Below are positions 34,051-48,541 of a stretch of 64,000 nucleotides of DNA, in pieces (the first letter of the stretch is position 1; each line of letters starts with the position of its first letter). A program made the position numbers and the translations under genes. This DNA is from DATEDA01 sp963820965. Lineage in GTDB: Bacteria > Pseudomonadota > Gammaproteobacteria > Burkholderiales > SG8-39. The notes under the pieces are model-generated. The model did not search any database. It saw only the letters and a program-made list of their open reading frames with translations, and was not told where the DNA came from. The DNA lies in contig CAWGCC010000005.1 in NCBI GenBank assembly GCA_963820965.1, positions 286,049 through 350,048 on the forward strand, written 5' to 3'.

Positions 34051-35761
34051 TCACTGCGCTCGCCGCATCGTCCCGCCGAGCTCCGGTCTTCCGCTCCCGC
34101 GGCTGATCGGCTGCGCGAGCCCTTCCGGGGCCGGGAGATCGAGCAGCGCATAGAGGTGCGCGAGGTTGGCGCGGAACAGCCGATCGAACGTTGCGACCTC
34201 CGCCGCAGGGTTGTAGTCGCCCATCCACCAGAACCAGTCGGAGCCCTCGCACGCGGCGAGCTGGCGCCGGGCTGCGGCCGCGCGTGCGTCGCTCAGCCGT
34301 CCGCCGCCGACGGCAAGATCGAACGCCTGCTTCGCCGCGACGAGCAGATCCCACGCCCGGTTCTTTTCCGGCGATCCGATCCAGGTCGTGAGGTCGCCGT
34401 GTACCCAGCTGCCGGCGACGAGGCGCGGCAGCTCCGACGCCGCAGCGCGCGGCCGCGCCGTCACGCCGCCGGCGCGAGCACCGCGGCGAAGGTCGTGGTG
34501 CGGAGAAACGGGTGCGCCGCGAGCTCGCCGTAGATCGCGTCGAGGAAGTAGAAGCCGTTGTACGGATAGAATTCCCAGCAGTTCTCGCCGTCGAGGATCA
34601 CGCTGACGAGCGGCGTATCGCCGGGGCGCGCATGCGAGGCGATCGCCTCGAGCGCGCGCGACGAAATGCGCCGCCGCCTCCTCGCTGTGCCACTTCGCGT
34701 ACTCGAAACCGATCAGGTCGGACAGGCGCTCGTCGCGGAAGAAGCATGCCATTCCGGTGCCCGCAAGCGCGCCACGGGCGGTAGACGTAGTCCTGCCGGT
34801 CGGGAACGGGCGCGCCGCGGGCGTGCAGCGAGCTCGCGAGCACGCTTTCGCTCGACGCCGTCCACCGGCAGCCACGCTCGGCGAGGAGCCGGGCGAGCGG
34901 CCCTGAAATCGCGCCTTCGGCCGGCCATATGCCCGACGGCACGGCGCCGAAGCGCCGCGCGTGGCTTGCGAGCGCGGCATCGATTTGCGCGCGCACGCGG
35001 TCGGCGCCGCCGGGATACGCGCCGGCCGTCGGCAGCACCGCTCCGGGCCGCGCCTCGCGGGCCGACTCGAAGTCGATGAGCAACGGCGCGAGCGGATGGT
35101 AGTGCGGCGTGGTCGAGAGCTCGATGCGACCGCCCGCGGCGAGCCGCGCGTAGCGTGGGATGATGCCGGAGACGACCTCGTCGACGAGCGCGAAGAGCGC
35201 GCGCCGGTCGGCCGCGGTGAATCCCGCGCCCGCCGCCATCATGCGCGTCGCGAGCCCGGACTCCCGCTCGACCGTCTCGCCAGCCACGCGAGGTGGTACC
35301 AGGTCAGCGAGGTCGTGGCAGTAGCGGTCCGAAAGATAGTCGATCGAGTCGCGGCCCTGCTGCTCGAGCGCGCGGAAGATCTCGTGCAGTCTCTCGTACG
35401 GCGGGAACGGCTCGACCATCTTCTCGTGGTTCGCGCGGAAGCACTGGTCGAGGACGAGCTCGCGCTCGGCGCGGGTGAGCGGCGTCGAGTCGTCGCGCGC
35501 GAGGAGGCGGAGCAGCGGATCGCGGAGCATCCCGGTGGCGAACTGGTCCGCGTAGTCCTCGAGCTGGTCGAGCAGCACGGGCACGAGGTTGACCACCGCT
35601 TTCACGCCCGGATGACGCTCGAGATGCGCCGCCATGTCGGCGTAGTCCTTGAGCGCATGCAGGTAGACCCACGGCTGCGTGAACTCGCCGGTGGCGTGGT
35701 CACGGTAGTCCGGCTGGTGCATGTGCCATAGGAGAACCAGGTCGAGGGGCGGAATGGACAT
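34051..35761 (-). pseudogene. Glycoside hydrolase family 57 enzyme, about three frameshifts
   Basis: From ATG 35761 the protein reads DLVLLWHMHQPDYRD, YLHALKDYADMAAHLE and FPPYERLHEIFRALEQ, all GH57 (glucan-branching, amylase or glucanotransferase) signatures. GIWPAEGAISGPLARLL with the family glutamate follows, and later ILDGENCWEFYPYNGFYF. Frame changes occur near 34795, 34660 and 34470; the C-terminal SDWFWWMGDYNPAAEV ends at 34051. All domains are present, so sequence error is plausible. It lies 88 bp downstream of glgC on the same strand and belongs to the glucan locus. The exact reaction (amylase or 4-alpha-glucanotransferase) cannot be told. Confidence 0.75.
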
Positions 35762-35849
35762 GCCGGGAGTGAAAGCGTGGAAGACTGGAGGATGGAACGC
35801 GCGGGGTCTAGCGACCGGAGTCGCCGTCGAGCGCCTCACGCGCAACGCC

Positions 35850-37225
35850 TCACCTGACCTGATGCACCCGCTCCCCGAGCATCTCGGGCGTCACGAGCAC
35901 GATGCCCTTCTCGCTCACGTGGAAGCGCTTGCGGTCCTCTTCCAGGTCGACGCCGATCTTCGTGCCGGGCGCGAGCGGCAGGCCCGGTCGAGGATCACGC
36001 GCTTGAGGACGCAGTGCCGGCCGATATCGACACCGGGCAGCACGACCGCGTCCTCGATCGTGCAGTAGCTGTGCACGTGCACGTCCGAGAAGAGCAGCGA
36101 GCGCCGGACCACCGCGCCGCTGATCAGGCAGCCCCCCGAGACCATCGAGTCGACCGCCATGCCGCGGCGGCGCTCGTCGTCGAACACGAACTTCGCCGGC
36201 GGGAGCTGCACCTGGAAGGTCCAGATCGGCCACTCCTCGTCGTAGAGGTTGAGGTCCGGCGTGATCTTCACCAGCTCCATGTTCGCTTCCCAGTACGCAT
36301 CGACGGTGCCGACGTCGCGCCAGTAGGGGCGGCCCTCGCTAGTGTTCACGCAGCTCTCGGAGAACCGGTGCGCGACCACGCGGTAGCCGCGCGCGACGAG
36401 CCGCGGGATGATGTCCTTGCCGAAGTCGTGGCTCGAGCGGGAGTCGTCGGCGTCGCGCACCAGCGCCTCGTACAGGAACGGCGCGTTGAAGACGTAGATC
36501 CCCATGCTCGCGAGCACGACGTCGGCGCGGCCCGGCATCGGCGGCGGCGCCTCCGGCTTCTCGTCGAATGCGGTCACGTGCAGCGACGCGTCGACGCTCA
36601 TCACGCCGAACGAGCGCGCCTGGTCGAGCGGCACCTCGACGCAGCCGACCGTCAGGTCGGCGCCGCGCCGGACGTGGTCGGCGAGAAGCTTCGCGTAGTC
36701 CATCTTGTAGACGTGGTCGCCGGCGAGCACGAGGACGTACCGCGGCGCGTGGCGCCGCAGGATGTCGAGGTTCTGGAACACCGCGTCGGCCGTCCCGCGG
36801 TACCAGTCGGTCCAGACGCGCTGCTGCGCCGGCATCAGCTCGACGAACTCGCCTAGCCGGCCGTCCAGGAAACCCCAGCCGTTCTGCACGTGCCGGATCA
36901 GGCTCTGCGCCTTGTACTGCGTGAGGATCCCGATCCGGCGGACGCCCGAGTTCACGCAGTTCGACAGCGCGAAGTCGATGATGCGGAACTTGCCGCCGAA
37001 CGGGACGGCGGGCTTCGCCCGCCAGTCGGTAAGGGGCCCGAGCCGGGAGCCGCGCCCGCCGGCGAGGATCATGGCTACCGTGTGGCGGGTGAGCTGTGGC
37101 GGGGGAGCGATCGGCGCCTCCGCGGTGGCCCGATCCGCACCGGCCTCGCGCGTGGGCGCCGGGTCCGGCGTGAAATCCATATGAGTGCGGATCGGACGGT
37201 CGAGGTCGTTCGCGAGGTCGGTCAT
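35850..37225 (-). pseudogene. glgC: Glucose-1-phosphate adenylyltransferase (ADP-glucose pyrophosphorylase), one frameshift near 3' end
   Basis: It makes ADP-glucose, the donor for GlgA. The nucleotidyltransferase loop MILAGGRGSRLGPLTDWRAK, FALSNCVNSGVRRIGI, LAGDHVYKMDY, the substrate region ASMGIYVF and SSHDFGKDIIP, and the left-handed beta-helix at the C-terminus are present. The frame breaks near 35985, where GGGCCTGCCG would need one more G; the remaining LAPGTKIGVDLEEDRKRFHV follows in the next frame to the stop at 35850. A homopolymer contraction error is the simplest reading. ATG 37225 follows GGGAGCACC. It is divergent from glgA with 164 bp between them, a shared control region. Confidence 0.85.
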
Positions 37226-37389
37226 GGGTGCTCCCGGCGGAGGGGCTTGCGTCGCTGGACGCGCCGCGCGCTGGAGTCGAAGCATACGGTCGTTCCGGCG
37301 CCCGCGTCGGCGATCGCGGTCGGTCCGGGCAACGTCCGTTCGCCGGAGCGGGTCGCCGCTGATAAGCTACGCGCGGCTGGCGCGACCCC

Positions 37390-38862
37390 ATGAGCGACGA
37401 GAACACCCGCGCGGGACTCGAGGTCCTGTTCGCAACATCCGAGTGTGCGCCGTGGGTCAAGACCGGCGGGCTCGGCGACGTGAGCGCAGCGTTGCCGGCC
37501 GCGCTGCGGGCCGCGGGGCTCGACGTGCGGGTGCTCCTGCCGGCCTATCGCGAGGTGCTCGCGGCCGCGCCGGCGCCGCGGGCGGTGGCGCGGATCGCGC
37601 CGCTGGCGCGCCTGCCCGGTGCGCGGATCCTGGAGACGTCGCTCCCGAGCGGCGTGCCGGCGCTGCTCGTCGACTGCCCGGCGCTCTACGACCGCAGTGG
37701 CGGTCCCTACCTCGATCCCGCCACCGGCGCGGATTGGGCCGACAACGCGCTGCGGTTCGGACAGCTCGCACGCGTAGCCGCCCTGCTCGCGGGTGAGGCG
37801 AGCCCGCTGGCATGGCGACCGCGGATCCTCCAGTGCAACGACTGGCAGACCGCGCTCGCTCCGGTGTTTCTCCGGTTCGGGAGCGGGAGCCGCGCGGCTA
37901 CCGCCGTGTGCATCCACAACCTCGCGTTCCAGGGGCTCTTTCCGGCGGAGACGGTTGCGGCGCTGGGGCTGCCGCCGGAGAGCTTCGCTCTCGCCGGCGT
38001 CGAGTTCTACGGCCGCATGTCCTTCCTCAAGGGCGGGCTCGTGTTCGCCGATGCGATCGCGACCGTGAGTCCCACGTACGCGCGCGAGATCCAGGGCGAG
38101 CCCCTCGGCTTCGGGCTTCAGGATCTCCTCGCCGCGCGCGCCGGCCGCCTCCGCGGCATCCTGAACGGCATCGACGTCGAGGTCTGGAATCCGGCGACGG
38201 ACCCGTTGATCCCGCGACGCTACGACGGCGCTCGGCTCGACGCGAAGCGCGGAAACAAGACCGTGCTCCGGGCGCGGATGGGGCTCCCGGACGCCCCCGA
38301 GCGGCCGCTCTTCGGCTTCGTCGGTCGGCTGACCGAGCAGAAGGGTGCGGACCTGATCGCTGCGATCGCGCCGCGCCTCGCGGCGCTCGGGGCGCAGCTC
38401 GCCGTTCTCGGGACCGGCGAGGCCGGGCACGAGCGCGCACTGACGGGCGTGGCGGTGTCGCACCGCGACGCAGTCGCCGTCGAGATCGGCTTCGACGAGG
38501 CGCTCGCGCACCTCATCGAAGCCGGCGCGGACGCCTTCCTCATGCCGTCGCGCTTCGAGCCGTGCGGCCTCAACCAGATGTACAGCCAGCGCTACGGCAC
38601 GCCGCCCGTCGGGCGCGCGACCGGCGGGCTCTGCGACTCGATCGTCGACTGCGCGCGCGCGACGCTCGCCGATGGCACGGCGAGCGGGTTCCTGTTCCGC
38701 GAGCCGTCGCCCGAGGCATTGCTCGGGGCGACGCAACGTGCGGTCGCTGCATACAGGGAGCCGGCGACGTGGCGCGCGCTGCAACGCGCCGGGATGGCGC
38801 GGGACTTCAGCTGGCGTGCGAGCGCTCGAGAATACGCGGCGCTGTACGCGACGCTCGTCTGA
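37390..38862 (+). CDS. glgA: Glycogen synthase (ADP-glucose-dependent)
   Basis: A 490-residue GT5 enzyme that extends alpha-1,4-glucan from ADP-glucose. It has KTGGLGDV (24-31, donor binding), CNDWQTAL, IHNLAFQGLFP, GFVGRLTEQKGADL and the C-terminal RFEPCGLNQMYSQRYGTPP. The frame is uninterrupted and the length is normal. It is the only plus-strand gene of the glucan locus, divergent from glgC and convergent with glgP (10 bp apart). The ribosome-binding site is weak. No transmembrane or signal sequence; cytoplasmic. Confidence 0.95.
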   Translation: MSDENTRAGLEVLFATSECAPWVKTGGLGDVSAALPAALRAAGLDVRVLLPAYREVLAAAPAPRAVARIAPLARLPGARILETSLPSGVPALLVDCPALYDRSGGPYLDPATGADWADNALRFGQLARVAALLAGEASPLAWRPRILQCNDWQTALAPVFLRFGSGSRAATAVCIHNLAFQGLFPAETVAALGLPPESFALAGVEFYGRMSFLKGGLVFADAIATVSPTYAREIQGEPLGFGLQDLLAARAGRLRGILNGIDVEVWNPATDPLIPRRYDGARLDAKRGNKTVLRARMGLPDAPERPLFGFVGRLTEQKGADLIAAIAPRLAALGAQLAVLGTGEAGHERALTGVAVSHRDAVAVEIGFDEALAHLIEAGADAFLMPSRFEPCGLNQMYSQRYGTPPVGRATGGLCDSIVDCARATLADGTASGFLFREPSPEALLGATQRAVAAYREPATWRALQRAGMARDFSWRASAREYAALYATLV

Positions 38863-38872
38863 CCCCGCAGGT

Positions 38873-41425
38873 CTAGACCCAGGTCATCAACCCGAGCTCC
38901 AACGGGTGGGTGAGCAGCTCGTGGCAGGGGTAGGCGCGGATCCGGTAGTCGAGCCGGCCGCAGAACTCCGGCGCGAGATCGAGCGTGAAACGGTGCTCGC
39001 CGGCGTCCGTCAGGGTGCCGTCGAAGACGAGCGCGTGGCGCAGCCGCCGGTTCGCGGACTGGCCGCGGGACAGCACCAGTTCGACGATCAGGTCAGCCGG
39101 CTTCAGGCCGTTCAGGCTGGCCGCAACCTCGACCCGGATCGATTCTCCGAACGGGATGCGGCGCGGCGGCGAGTCGAGCCGCCGCAGCGCGACGCGGTGC
39201 CACGCGGTGCGCACGCGCTCCTTCCACGTTGCGATCTCGCGCGGGGCGGCGAACTTGGACTCCGCGTAGCGCCGCCACTGCTGCGCCGCCGGCAGGTAGA
39301 ACTTCGCCACGTACTCGTTCAGCATCCGCCCGGCGTTGAAGCGCGGCAGGATCGTCGCGATCGACCGCTTCGCCATGCGGATCCACTCCGGCGAGAAGCC
39401 CTGGGGACCGCGGCGGTAGTACATCGGGATCACCTGGTCCTGGAGCAACTCGTAGAGCGTTCGCGACTCCTCCTGGGTGCGGCGGTGCGGCTCGAGCGCG
39501 GGCGATGCCGGCTTGATCGCCCAGCCGTTGTCGCCCGTGTAACCCTCGCCCCACCAGCCGTCGAGCACCGAAAGGTTGATCACGCCGTTGATCCCGGCCT
39601 TCATGCCGGAGGTGCCCGATGCCTCCAGCGGATAGACCGGGTTGTTGAGCCAGACGTCCACGCCCGCGACGAGCCGGCGCGCGATATGGAGGTCGTAGCC
39701 CTCGATCAGCAGGATCTTGCCTTCGAGCTCCGGCCGCTTCGCCACCTGCGCCAGCTGGCGCATGACGTCCTGGCCCGGCGCATCGGCCGGATGCGCGCGC
39801 CCGGCGAAGATGAACAGCACCGGGCGCTCCGGGTCGCCGACGATACGGGCGAGCTCGGTGAGGTTCTCGAGCAGCAGCGTCGCCCGCTTGTAGGTGGCGA
39901 AGCGCCGCGCGAAGCCGATCGTCAGCAGGTTCGGATCGCCCGGGTTCGCGTAGCGGAGCAGCCGGTCCAGATGCGCCTCGCTGCCCTGGTTGCGGAAGTG
40001 CTGCTCGCGCAGGCGGTGGCACACGAGGTGCAGCATGCGCGATTTGAGGTCCTGCCGCACGTTCCAGAAGACATGGTCGGGCACGGCATCGAGCCGCGCC
40101 CAGAGCGCGCTGTCGGCGAGGCGCTGGCTCCAGCCGAAGCCGAGCGTGCGATCGAAGGTCTCCATCCATTCGGGCGCGAGGAACGTGGGCAGGTGCACGC
40201 CGTTCGTCACGTGGTCGACCGGGTTCTCCTCCGCCGGGACCTGCGGCCACAGGTTCGCCAGGATGCGGGAGGAGATCTCGCCGTGGATGACCGACACGCC
40301 GTTGTGCAGGCGCGAGCCGCGCACGGCGAGCGAGGTCATGTTGAAGTCGGCGTTGCCGGGGTCCCCGCCGAGCGCGAGGACATCGTCGAGGACGATCCCC
40401 GCCTCGCGGCAGAAGTCCTCAAAGTAATAGCGCACCGTGTCGGTCGCGAAGCGGTCGTGACCGGCCGGCACCGCGGTGTGGGTCGTGAACACGGTGTTCA
40501 CCGCGCAGGCTTCGAGCGCCGCGCGAAAGTCGAGCCCGTCCGCCATGACGCCGCGGATCCGCTCCAGGACGAGGAACGCCGCGTGCCCCTCGTTGACGTG
40601 CCAGACGGTCGGCCTGATCTTCATCGCGGCGAGGGCGCGCACGCCGCCGACGCCCAGCACGATCTCCTGCTCGATGCGCGTCGTCCGGTCGCCGCCGTAC
40701 AGCCGGTGCGCGATGTCGCGGTCGCGCTCGCCGTTCTCCTCGAGATCGGTGTCGAGGAGATACAGGATCACGTGCCCGATGCGCGCTTGCCAGACCTTTA
40801 CCGCGACCCGTCGCCCGGGCAGCTCGATCGGCACGCGGAGCTCTCCGCCGCCTTCCAGCTCGACCGGCGTGACTGGGAGATCGCCGAAATCCGAGTCGAC
40901 GTATTCCGCGTGCTGCCCGCCCTCCGCGTCGATCGTCTGGTGGAAATATCCCTGCCGGTAGAGCAGGCCGACGGCGACGAACGGCAGGCGCATGTCGCTC
41001 GCTGCCTTGCAATGATCGCCGGCGAGGATCCCGAGGCCGCCGGAGTAGATCGGCAGGCTCTCGTGGAAGCCGAACTCGGCGCAGAAGTAGGCGACGAGAT
41101 CGCTCTGCCGCAACCACTCCGAGCCGTTGCGGCGCAGCGGCTCGGAGTGGTAGGTGTCGTACGCGGAGAGGACGCGGTTGAAGTTGCCGAGGAAGACCGG
41201 GTCCTCGGCGGCATCGACGAGCCGTTGCTCGTCGACCCGCTTCAGCATCGCCTTCGGGCTGTGCCCGACGGCGTCCCAGAGCGCCGGATCGAGCCGCGCG
41301 AACAGTCCGCGCGTCGCGCGATCCCAGCTGTACCAGAGATTGTTCGCGAGATCCTCGAGGCGGATCAGGCGGCGCGGCAGGCGGGGATTGACCTCCAGGA
41401 CGAAGGCGGTGCCGGGCGTCTGCAT
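38873..41425 (-). CDS. glgP: Alpha-glucan (glycogen/maltodextrin) phosphorylase
   Basis: An 850-residue GT35 phosphorylase of the type with an N-terminal DUF3417 domain (LPRRLIRLEDLANNLWYSWD). It releases glucose-1-phosphate from glucan ends. The pyridoxal-phosphate site is ASGTSGMKAGINGVINLS, preceded by RRLVAGVDVWLNNPVYPLEA. Other conserved blocks are EFGFHESLPIYSGGLGILAG and HVNEGHAAFLVLERI. The frame is intact. It is the last gene of the long minus-strand operon that starts at glgX; glk lies 54 bp upstream. The long open frame on the opposite strand is only its mirror. Confidence 0.95.
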   Translation of the reverse strand: MQTPGTAFVLEVNPRLPRRLIRLEDLANNLWYSWDRATRGLFARLDPALWDAVGHSPKAMLKRVDEQRLVDAAEDPVFLGNFNRVLSAYDTYHSEPLRRNGSEWLRQSDLVAYFCAEFGFHESLPIYSGGLGILAGDHCKAASDMRLPFVAVGLLYRQGYFHQTIDAEGGQHAEYVDSDFGDLPVTPVELEGGGELRVPIELPGRRVAVKVWQARIGHVILYLLDTDLEENGERDRDIAHRLYGGDRTTRIEQEIVLGVGGVRALAAMKIRPTVWHVNEGHAAFLVLERIRGVMADGLDFRAALEACAVNTVFTTHTAVPAGHDRFATDTVRYYFEDFCREAGIVLDDVLALGGDPGNADFNMTSLAVRGSRLHNGVSVIHGEISSRILANLWPQVPAEENPVDHVTNGVHLPTFLAPEWMETFDRTLGFGWSQRLADSALWARLDAVPDHVFWNVRQDLKSRMLHLVCHRLREQHFRNQGSEAHLDRLLRYANPGDPNLLTIGFARRFATYKRATLLLENLTELARIVGDPERPVLFIFAGRAHPADAPGQDVMRQLAQVAKRPELEGKILLIEGYDLHIARRLVAGVDVWLNNPVYPLEASGTSGMKAGINGVINLSVLDGWWGEGYTGDNGWAIKPASPALEPHRRTQEESRTLYELLQDQVIPMYYRRGPQGFSPEWIRMAKRSIATILPRFNAGRMLNEYVAKFYLPAAQQWRRYAESKFAAPREIATWKERVRTAWHRVALRRLDSPPRRIPFGESIRVEVAASLNGLKPADLIVELVLSRGQSANRRLRHALVFDGTLTDAGEHRFTLDLAPEFCGRLDYRIRAYPCHELLTHPLELGLMTWV

Positions 41426-41479
41426 GCTGGGTATTGTTCCATGTTTGCTGCGCCGCGTGGACCGCCGCGCCCGATTCGG

Positions 41480-42460
41480 TCACAGCGTCGCGGCAATGCG
41501 CGCTGCCCCGAGTAGTCCGAGCCGCTCGTTCAGCACGACGTGCACCGGAAACGTGCGCGCGAGCACCGAGAAAGCGCCCTTGTCGTTGAATGCGCCGACG
41601 AAGCAGCCAGCGGCGAGCCGCGGCCGGATCCGCGGCGCAATGCCGCCGGCCACGTAAACGCCGCCGCGGGCGATGAGGGTGAGCGCGTGATCGCCCGCCG
41701 CGGCGCCGTAGCAGGCGATGAACAGATCGAGCGCCGCCGCGGCGAGCGGATCGGCGTGCTCGAGCGCGTGCCGCGCGATCGCGGCCGCGGGGTCGCCCGC
41801 CGCAAGCGCTCGCTCGAGTGCAGGCTCGGCCGGATGGCGGCCGCTCGCGCGGAGATGCTCGTAGATGCGGACCAGGCCGGGGCCGGAAACGACGTGCTCG
41901 ATCTCGACGCGTCCCAGCCGCGCGTGCAGGGTTCGCCACAACGCGGTCTGCTCCTCGTCGGCCGGCGCGAACGCGACGTGGCCGCCTTCGCTCGGGACGA
42001 TCCGGTCTGCGCCTGCGCCGCGCACGACGAGGCACACGCCGAGCCCTGTCCCGGCGCCGATCAGGAGTCGCGGTGCGTCGGCGACGGGATCGCCCGGCTG
42101 GAGCGTCGCGATATCGGCTGGCCGGAGCTCGGCGATGCCGTGGGCGTTCGCGACGAAATCGTTGACCAGCGCTACGCGGGCAATGCCGAACGCGACCCCG
42201 AGCGCGCTGCCCTCGATCTCCCACGGCAGGTTGGTGACCCGCACCCGGTCGTTCGCGACCGGTCCGGCGACGCCGAGACACGCGGCCTGGACGCGCGGTT
42301 CTTCCCCGAGTGCAGCGCGCGCCTCCGCAAGGAATCGTTCGAGGATCGCGTGGAACGTCGGAAACGCCGGGGAATCCAATCGCCGCTCGAAGCGGACGTC
42401 ACCGGCACCCAGGAGGCTCAGCCGGGTGGTGGTCCCGCCGATGTCGCCCGCGAGGCGCAC
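41480..42460 (-). CDS. glk: Glucokinase
   Basis: A 326-residue kinase of the bacterial Glk family that phosphorylates free glucose at C6. It has LAGDIGGTTTRLSL (ATP-binding phosphate-1), ACLGVAGPV, TNLPWEI, GAGTGLGVCLV and PSEGGHVAFAP. The GTG at 42460 is chosen because the phosphate-1 motif begins two residues later and the channel gene ends just before it (11 bp). It would use glucose set free by debranching and trehalose cleavage in this locus. Confidence 0.92.
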   Translation of the reverse strand: MRLAGDIGGTTTRLSLLGAGDVRFERRLDSPAFPTFHAILERFLAEARAALGEEPRVQAACLGVAGPVANDRVRVTNLPWEIEGSALGVAFGIARVALVNDFVANAHGIAELRPADIATLQPGDPVADAPRLLIGAGTGLGVCLVVRGAGADRIVPSEGGHVAFAPADEEQTALWRTLHARLGRVEIEHVVSGPGLVRIYEHLRASGRHPAEPALERALAAGDPAAAIARHALEHADPLAAAALDLFIACYGAAAGDHALTLIARGGVYVAGGIAPRIRPRLAAGCFVGAFNDKGAFSVLARTFPVHVVLNERLGLLGAARIAATL

Positions 42461-42471
42461 GCGTGGTCCGG

Positions 42472-43161
42472 CTAGCGCTCGTCCTCCCGACGCCGCCTCG
42501 GCCACCAGCGCTCGAGAAGCGCCGCCGCCCAGTCGCGGCCGCCGAGCCCGAACGCGAGCGCGAGCGCGAAGACGATGCCGGCAAGGATGATGAGGAAGCT
42601 CTCCCGGACGATGTGGCCGCCAACGCCGAGCTGGTCGAGCGCGATCAGCACCACGAACGCGATGATCGCGTACTGCGCGATCCGCGCGAGGAGCTCCGCG
42701 TCGCCCGGGCCGATGCCGATGTTCCGGCAATAGGTGCTGACGGTGGTGGCGATGAAGCGGGCGAAATAGGCGCCGAACGCGAGGATCAGCAGCGCCACGA
42801 CGACGTGCGGCACGAACAGCACGACCTTGTGCAGGAGATCGGTGATGTACGTGAGCCCGAGGCCGTTGAAGGCGATGATCAGTGCCGCGAGGATCACGAG
42901 CCAGTAGACGAGCGCGCCGAAGATCCCGGTGGTGTCGGTGCGGATGCCGCCCTGCTCGAGGAAATCGTCCATGCCGGCGCGCTCGGTGAGCACGTTGAAA
43001 TTGATCGCGCGCAGCGCCCTCACGACGGCGAAGCGGGCTACTTTCGCGAGCAGCCAGCCGCCGATCAGCACCACGATGGCGAGCGCGAGCCGCGGGAGAA
43101 ACGCTCCGACCTGGACCAGCAACGCGCGCACCGGCTCGATCAGCATGTCAAGCTTTTCCAT
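42472..43161 (-). CDS. Small MscS-like mechanosensitive channel family protein
   Basis: A 229-residue inner-membrane protein with about five hydrophobic helices (about 20-40, 80-100, 112-132, 160-178, 188-206). These include two copies of the conserved helix type seen in TM-helix MscS-like proteins (GWLLAKVARFAVVRAL and FGAYFARFIATTV). The beta-domain of full MscS is absent. ATG 43161 follows GGAGGCACAGC. It sits between treS and glk in the same operon (17 bp and 11 bp gaps), which is unusual. A role in osmotic sensing or solute release linked to trehalose is inference. Confidence 0.8.
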   Translation of the reverse strand: MEKLDMLIEPVRALLVQVGAFLPRLALAIVVLIGGWLLAKVARFAVVRALRAINFNVLTERAGMDDFLEQGGIRTDTTGIFGALVYWLVILAALIIAFNGLGLTYITDLLHKVVLFVPHVVVALLILAFGAYFARFIATTVSTYCRNIGIGPGDAELLARIAQYAIIAFVVLIALDQLGVGGHIVRESFLIILAGIVFALALAFGLGGRDWAAALLERWWPRRRREDER

Positions 43162-43178
43162 GGGCTGTGCCTCCGCTT

Positions 43179-46513
<3,335 letters not shown>

Positions 46514-46530
46514 GGCGCGCGCTCCGGTCG

Positions 46531-48541
46531 CTACAGGAAATAGTCGAAGTCGCGTTCGCTCCGCACCCGCCGCCGCAGACGGAAGACGTGCGCCGGCACG
46601 CGCTGCGGGTCGAGGCTCACGAAGTTGCGCGCGCCGCTCCACAGGTAGCGCGCGCCGCTCAGGAGCTCGTGCATCTGGTAGGGCGCGTGCGGGTCGATCC
46701 CGAGCGCCGCGAGGTCGAGCTCGACCCAGCCCGACTGGACGTGGTAGGGATCGAGGTTGACCACCGTGACGATCGCGTTGTCGCCGTTCGCGTCGGTCTT
46801 TCCGTAGCAGATGAGCTGTCGTTGTCGACCGGGAAGAACTGCAGGGAGCCGTCGGCCTGCAGCGCCGGGTTCTCGCGCCGCGCCTTGTTCACCCGGCCGA
46901 TGAGCGCGGCGAGGCTGTCCGGACGGTCGAGATCCCAGTGGCGGAGCTGGTACTTCTCCGAGTCGAGGTACTCCTCGCTCCCCGGCTCGCGCGGCGCGTG
47001 CTCGAGCGAGCTCGAACGCCGGACCGTAGATGCCGTAGCTCGCGGCGAGCGTCGCGGCGAGCACGAGCCGCGCGACGAACGCCGGGCGGCCGCCGAACTG
47101 CAGGTACTCGGTGCAGGATGTCGGGCGTGTTCGGCCAGACGTTCGGGCGGAAGTACTCGCGCCCGGGGCCGTGCGCGAGCTCGGTGAAGTACTCGGTGAG
47201 CTCGTGCTTCGTGTTGCGCCAGGCGAAGTACGTGTACGACTGCGTGAAGCCGAGCTTGGCGAGCCGGTGCATCACCTTCGGCCGCGTGAACGCCTCGGCG
47301 AGGAAGATCACCTCCGGGTGCGCGCGCTTCAGCTCGGCGATCGCCCACTCCCAGAACGGGAACGGCTTGGTGTGCGGGTTGTCGACGCGGAAGATCGTCA
47401 CGCCCTCGCCGATCCAGAACTCGAAGACGCTCTTCAGCTCCTCCCACAGCGCGCGCCAGTCGTCGGACTCGAAGTTGAACGGGTAGATGTCCTGGTACTT
47501 CTTGGGCGGATTCTCGGCGTACTGGACCGTGCCGTCGGGACGCCGGCGGAACCACTCCGGGTGCTCCGCGACGTACGGATGGTCGGGCGCGCACTGGAAG
47601 GCGATGTCGAGCGCGACCTCGATCCCGCGGTCGCGCGCCGCGGCGACGAGCCGCCGGAAGTCCTCGAGCGTGCCGAGCTCGCGGATGGATCGCCTTGTGC
47701 CCGCCCTCGGCGGCGCCGATCGCCCACGGGCTGCCGACGTCGTCGGGCGCGGCGACGAGCGCGTTGTTCGCGGCCCTTGCGCTGCTCGCGCCCGATCGGA
47801 TGGATCGGCGGCAGGTAGAGCACGTCGAAGCCCATCGCGGCGACGTAGGCGAGCCGCGCCTCGCAGTCGCGGAACGTGCCGTGCGTCCAGGCTCGGGCGA
47901 AGTCGGAGCGCGGGAACAGCTCGTACCAGGTGCTGAAGCGCGCGCGCTCGCGATCGACGACGAGCGGGAACTCGACCGGGTAGACGAACGCGAAGCGGCG
48001 GTCCGGATAGCGCTCCGCGACGGCGGCGAGCGCTTCGTCGAGTCCGACGCGGCTGCAGCGCCTCGGGATCGCCGCCGCGCCGCAGGATCGTGCGCGGCCT
48101 CGAGGAGACGCCGCACGATCGGCGCCGGCCGCGCGGGACGCCGTGGCCTCGATCAGCTCGGCGCCGACGAGCGCGGCGACGCGAATGTCGTCGGGATCCA
48201 CGCGGCGCGCGAAGTCGTGGCGCCACGAGAGAAAGCGGTCGACCCAGGCGGTGACGGTGTAGCGGTAGCGCCCCGGCGCACCGGCGGTGAAGCTCCCGCG
48301 CCAGCGGTCATTGCCGATCGGGGCCATCGGCGCCTCGCGCCACTCGCGCTCGGCCTCGCGGCGCCACAGCAGGCGCGCCGCGAGCACGTCGTGGCCGTCG
48401 GCGAAGCAGTCCGCCTCGACGTCGACCCGGTCGCCGACGACGCGCTTCGCCGCGAAGCGCCCGCCGTCGACCGACGGCGTGACTGCTTCGACGACGGCCC
48501 GCACGCGGCCGTCCGGCGCGGGTCGGGCGGGTGCTTCGGTC

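Noticed and set aside
38672..41515. A 947-codon open frame on the plus strand
   Set aside because: It is exactly antisense to the intact glgP gene and has the biased Arg/Ala/Val composition of a mirror frame in G+C-rich DNA.
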